In this document: positions 62,560 through 64,000 of the stretch, piece by piece
How the letters are laid out: every line of letters begins with the position of its first letter
Numbering within the stretch: the stretch's first letter is position 1
Source of the DNA: Sindora glabra
Lineage: Eukaryota; Streptophyta; Magnoliopsida; Fabales; Fabaceae
Assembly (NCBI GenBank): GCA_020226215.1
Contig: CM035227.1
Location: 22,323,866 to 22,387,865 of the forward strand
DNA: 64,000 bases
Direction of reading: 5' to 3'
Made by a program: the position numbers and the translations under genes
The notes under the pieces: generated by a model
What the model was told of the DNA's origin: nothing
What the model saw: only the letters and a program-made list of their open reading frames with translations
The model's database searches: none

Positions 62560-64000
62560 CTGGTGGGGAGGAAACTAGGTGGACAAAGTCCAGTTTATAT
62601 TTCGGACATGCTAACAAAAAAATATCCATTCTTTTTTCATATTAAAAATTTATTTATTCAAACGCAAGCAAAATTTTCGTGAGTGAAGAATTTAGTAATG
62701 TAATCGGTTCTGGGCCGCGGTCTACTCTACGGATTGGAGAGAGAGAGAGAGGGGGCATTTATGAAAGCCTACACAGCTTGGAATACAGCAAAAGGATAGA
62801 GATGTCATTTTATAATTATAATATTTATTAAATAATTTTATTATTTTCACATTCTCTCTTATTTTATACTTCCATTTTTGCTTTCGCGTTTAAATTTTAC
62901 TTATACACTTTCACTTTAAAAATTGTATTATACAATTCTCCTTATTTCATTTGATATATAATTTTTTTTAAATTAATTTTATTTTATTTAAATAAAAATA
63001 ATTTTATTAAAAATAATAATTTTAATTTATTTATAAATCAATTATTTTATTTAAAATATATTAAATATATATAAATTTAATTAAAAAATAAATTTTGATG
63101 GTATTATAAAAAATATAATATTAGAAAGAAGGTAAAATTTTTATATAAAATATTTTTATCAAATAAAATAAATTTTAATAAAATTCTTACTAAATTAAAT
63201 AAATTTTATAATGATATAAATGTAATTAAAATAAAAATTATAAATAAAATAATTTTTTCTTTAAAATCAAATGCTATTTTTTAAAAAATATTTAAAAATA
63301 AAATAAAATCTTATTTTTAATATTGCTTAACAGGGTTACGGATGATAAAATTCATGAAATGGTGTACTTTACTATCGAAGGAGAGTGAGCAAGAATATTC
63401 TCACGATTAACCCTCAAGAACTAAATTTAGAAGATGACGAAAACATTATTCTCATGATTAACCCTACATTTTCTTTTTCAGAAGATGTGATAATTCGAGA
63501 TTCACTTCAAAGCCCGAGTTTAAATTTAATGTTTATGTCGGGGTAAGAGTGATTATTTTTATATTATATATATATGTGAAATTTTGGATTTGAATTTTAG
63601 ATATAATAAAAAATATAATATTAAAAATTATTGTATCATTAAAATATTTATTGATTTTATTAATTATGTATTATTTCAAATATTATTCCAATTATTAAAT
63701 TTTAATAGGATATTAAAACACACTGCTGACGCGGCCGGGGGTAAAAAGTTTTGAATTGGGTCGTGCCTTGCAGAGTCCGCTAGCGGTTTCAAGGAGGAGA
63801 GGCTTCGGCTTCTCACTCATCATAAAGTTGAAAGGGCCAAAGTAGGGGTGTGGTGGGCTGCATGAGCCAAGATGCATTGCCACGTGACACACTTGCCCCT
63901 TGAAAAATTCTCTCTCTTCCCCTTTTTGTCTCTCTCTTCCTTCTGGGTCTTTCTGAAAAAAAAATATATATTATAAATATGTAGGATATTAATATTCCCA
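62560..64000. other. Intergenic region right of GRF
   Basis: AT-rich DNA containing the dispersed repeat at 62970-63330. From about 63725 it becomes GC-richer and holds a GCCACGTGACA G-box near 63880 and CTCTCTCTTCC runs, so it may be the promoter of a gene beyond the window. Confidence 0.45.
62970..63330. repeat. Dispersed AT-rich repeat, copy 2
   Basis: Matches 13030-13400 in order and sequence, including TTTAATTAAAAAATAAATTT and ATATAATATTAGAA. Ends not resolved. Confidence 0.55.

Overview
The window is nuclear DNA of a dicot-like flowering plant. It is AT-rich with intron-bearing genes, and it carries a plant-specific GRF transcription factor with a miR396 site, a KIN-7N kinesin close to the Arabidopsis ZCF125 type, and many plant transposon families. 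A 100-base run of N at 40253-40352 is an assembly gap. I cannot name the species.

The left two thirds (1-40 kb) is a nest of transposable elements. At 1307-1783 is a probable Copia-type LTR with a tRNA-Met-like primer site beside it; the element runs off the left edge. At 1994-8603 is an almost complete PIF/Harbinger transposon with TAA target duplication, terminal repeats, a three-exon DDE transposase with all three catalytic residues, and a Myb/SANT-like second protein. It sits inside an exon of an unidentified gene whose reading frame closes again if the element and one TAA are removed (exons near 1944-1993, 8604-8738, 9525-9574, 9911-10077). At 14013 a Helitron ends on the minus strand (hairpin plus CTAG); its decayed Rep/helicase gene fills 15033-20714. 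At 22457-32788 is a 10.3-kb MULE bounded by an 8-bp duplication, GCCATTAG. It carries a frameshifted MULE transposase and a plant mobile domain (PMD) gene, and its ends hold dense arrays of GGCGCC hairpins. A 694-bp foldback copy of the same end sequence is nested inside it. At 36443-39300 is a decayed RPA-like Helitron protein. Sequence upstream of it (39700-40090) matches sequence at 33110-34067, so the MULE probably split Helitron-related DNA.

The right third is genic. KIN-7N (41283-47023, plus, 18 exons, intact) is followed by a DUF4378/TRM-like gene (51030-53076, plus, 3 exons, intact), a small gene with the VPFSWE..PG motif (54652-55077, minus), an orphan promoter-like island (about 56270-56440), and a GRF gene (59153-62257, minus) with intact QLQ and WRC domains but a run of single-base frame breaks in its last third.

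Within the elements the genes form functional sets: transposase plus Myb-like partner in PIF/Harbinger, Rep/helicase plus RPA in Helitrons, transposase plus PMD cargo in the MULE. Only the PIF/Harbinger transposase still looks intact. The most unusual signal is the GGCGCC hairpin array with its nested foldback, which could be a transposase-binding region, a small-RNA source, or both.
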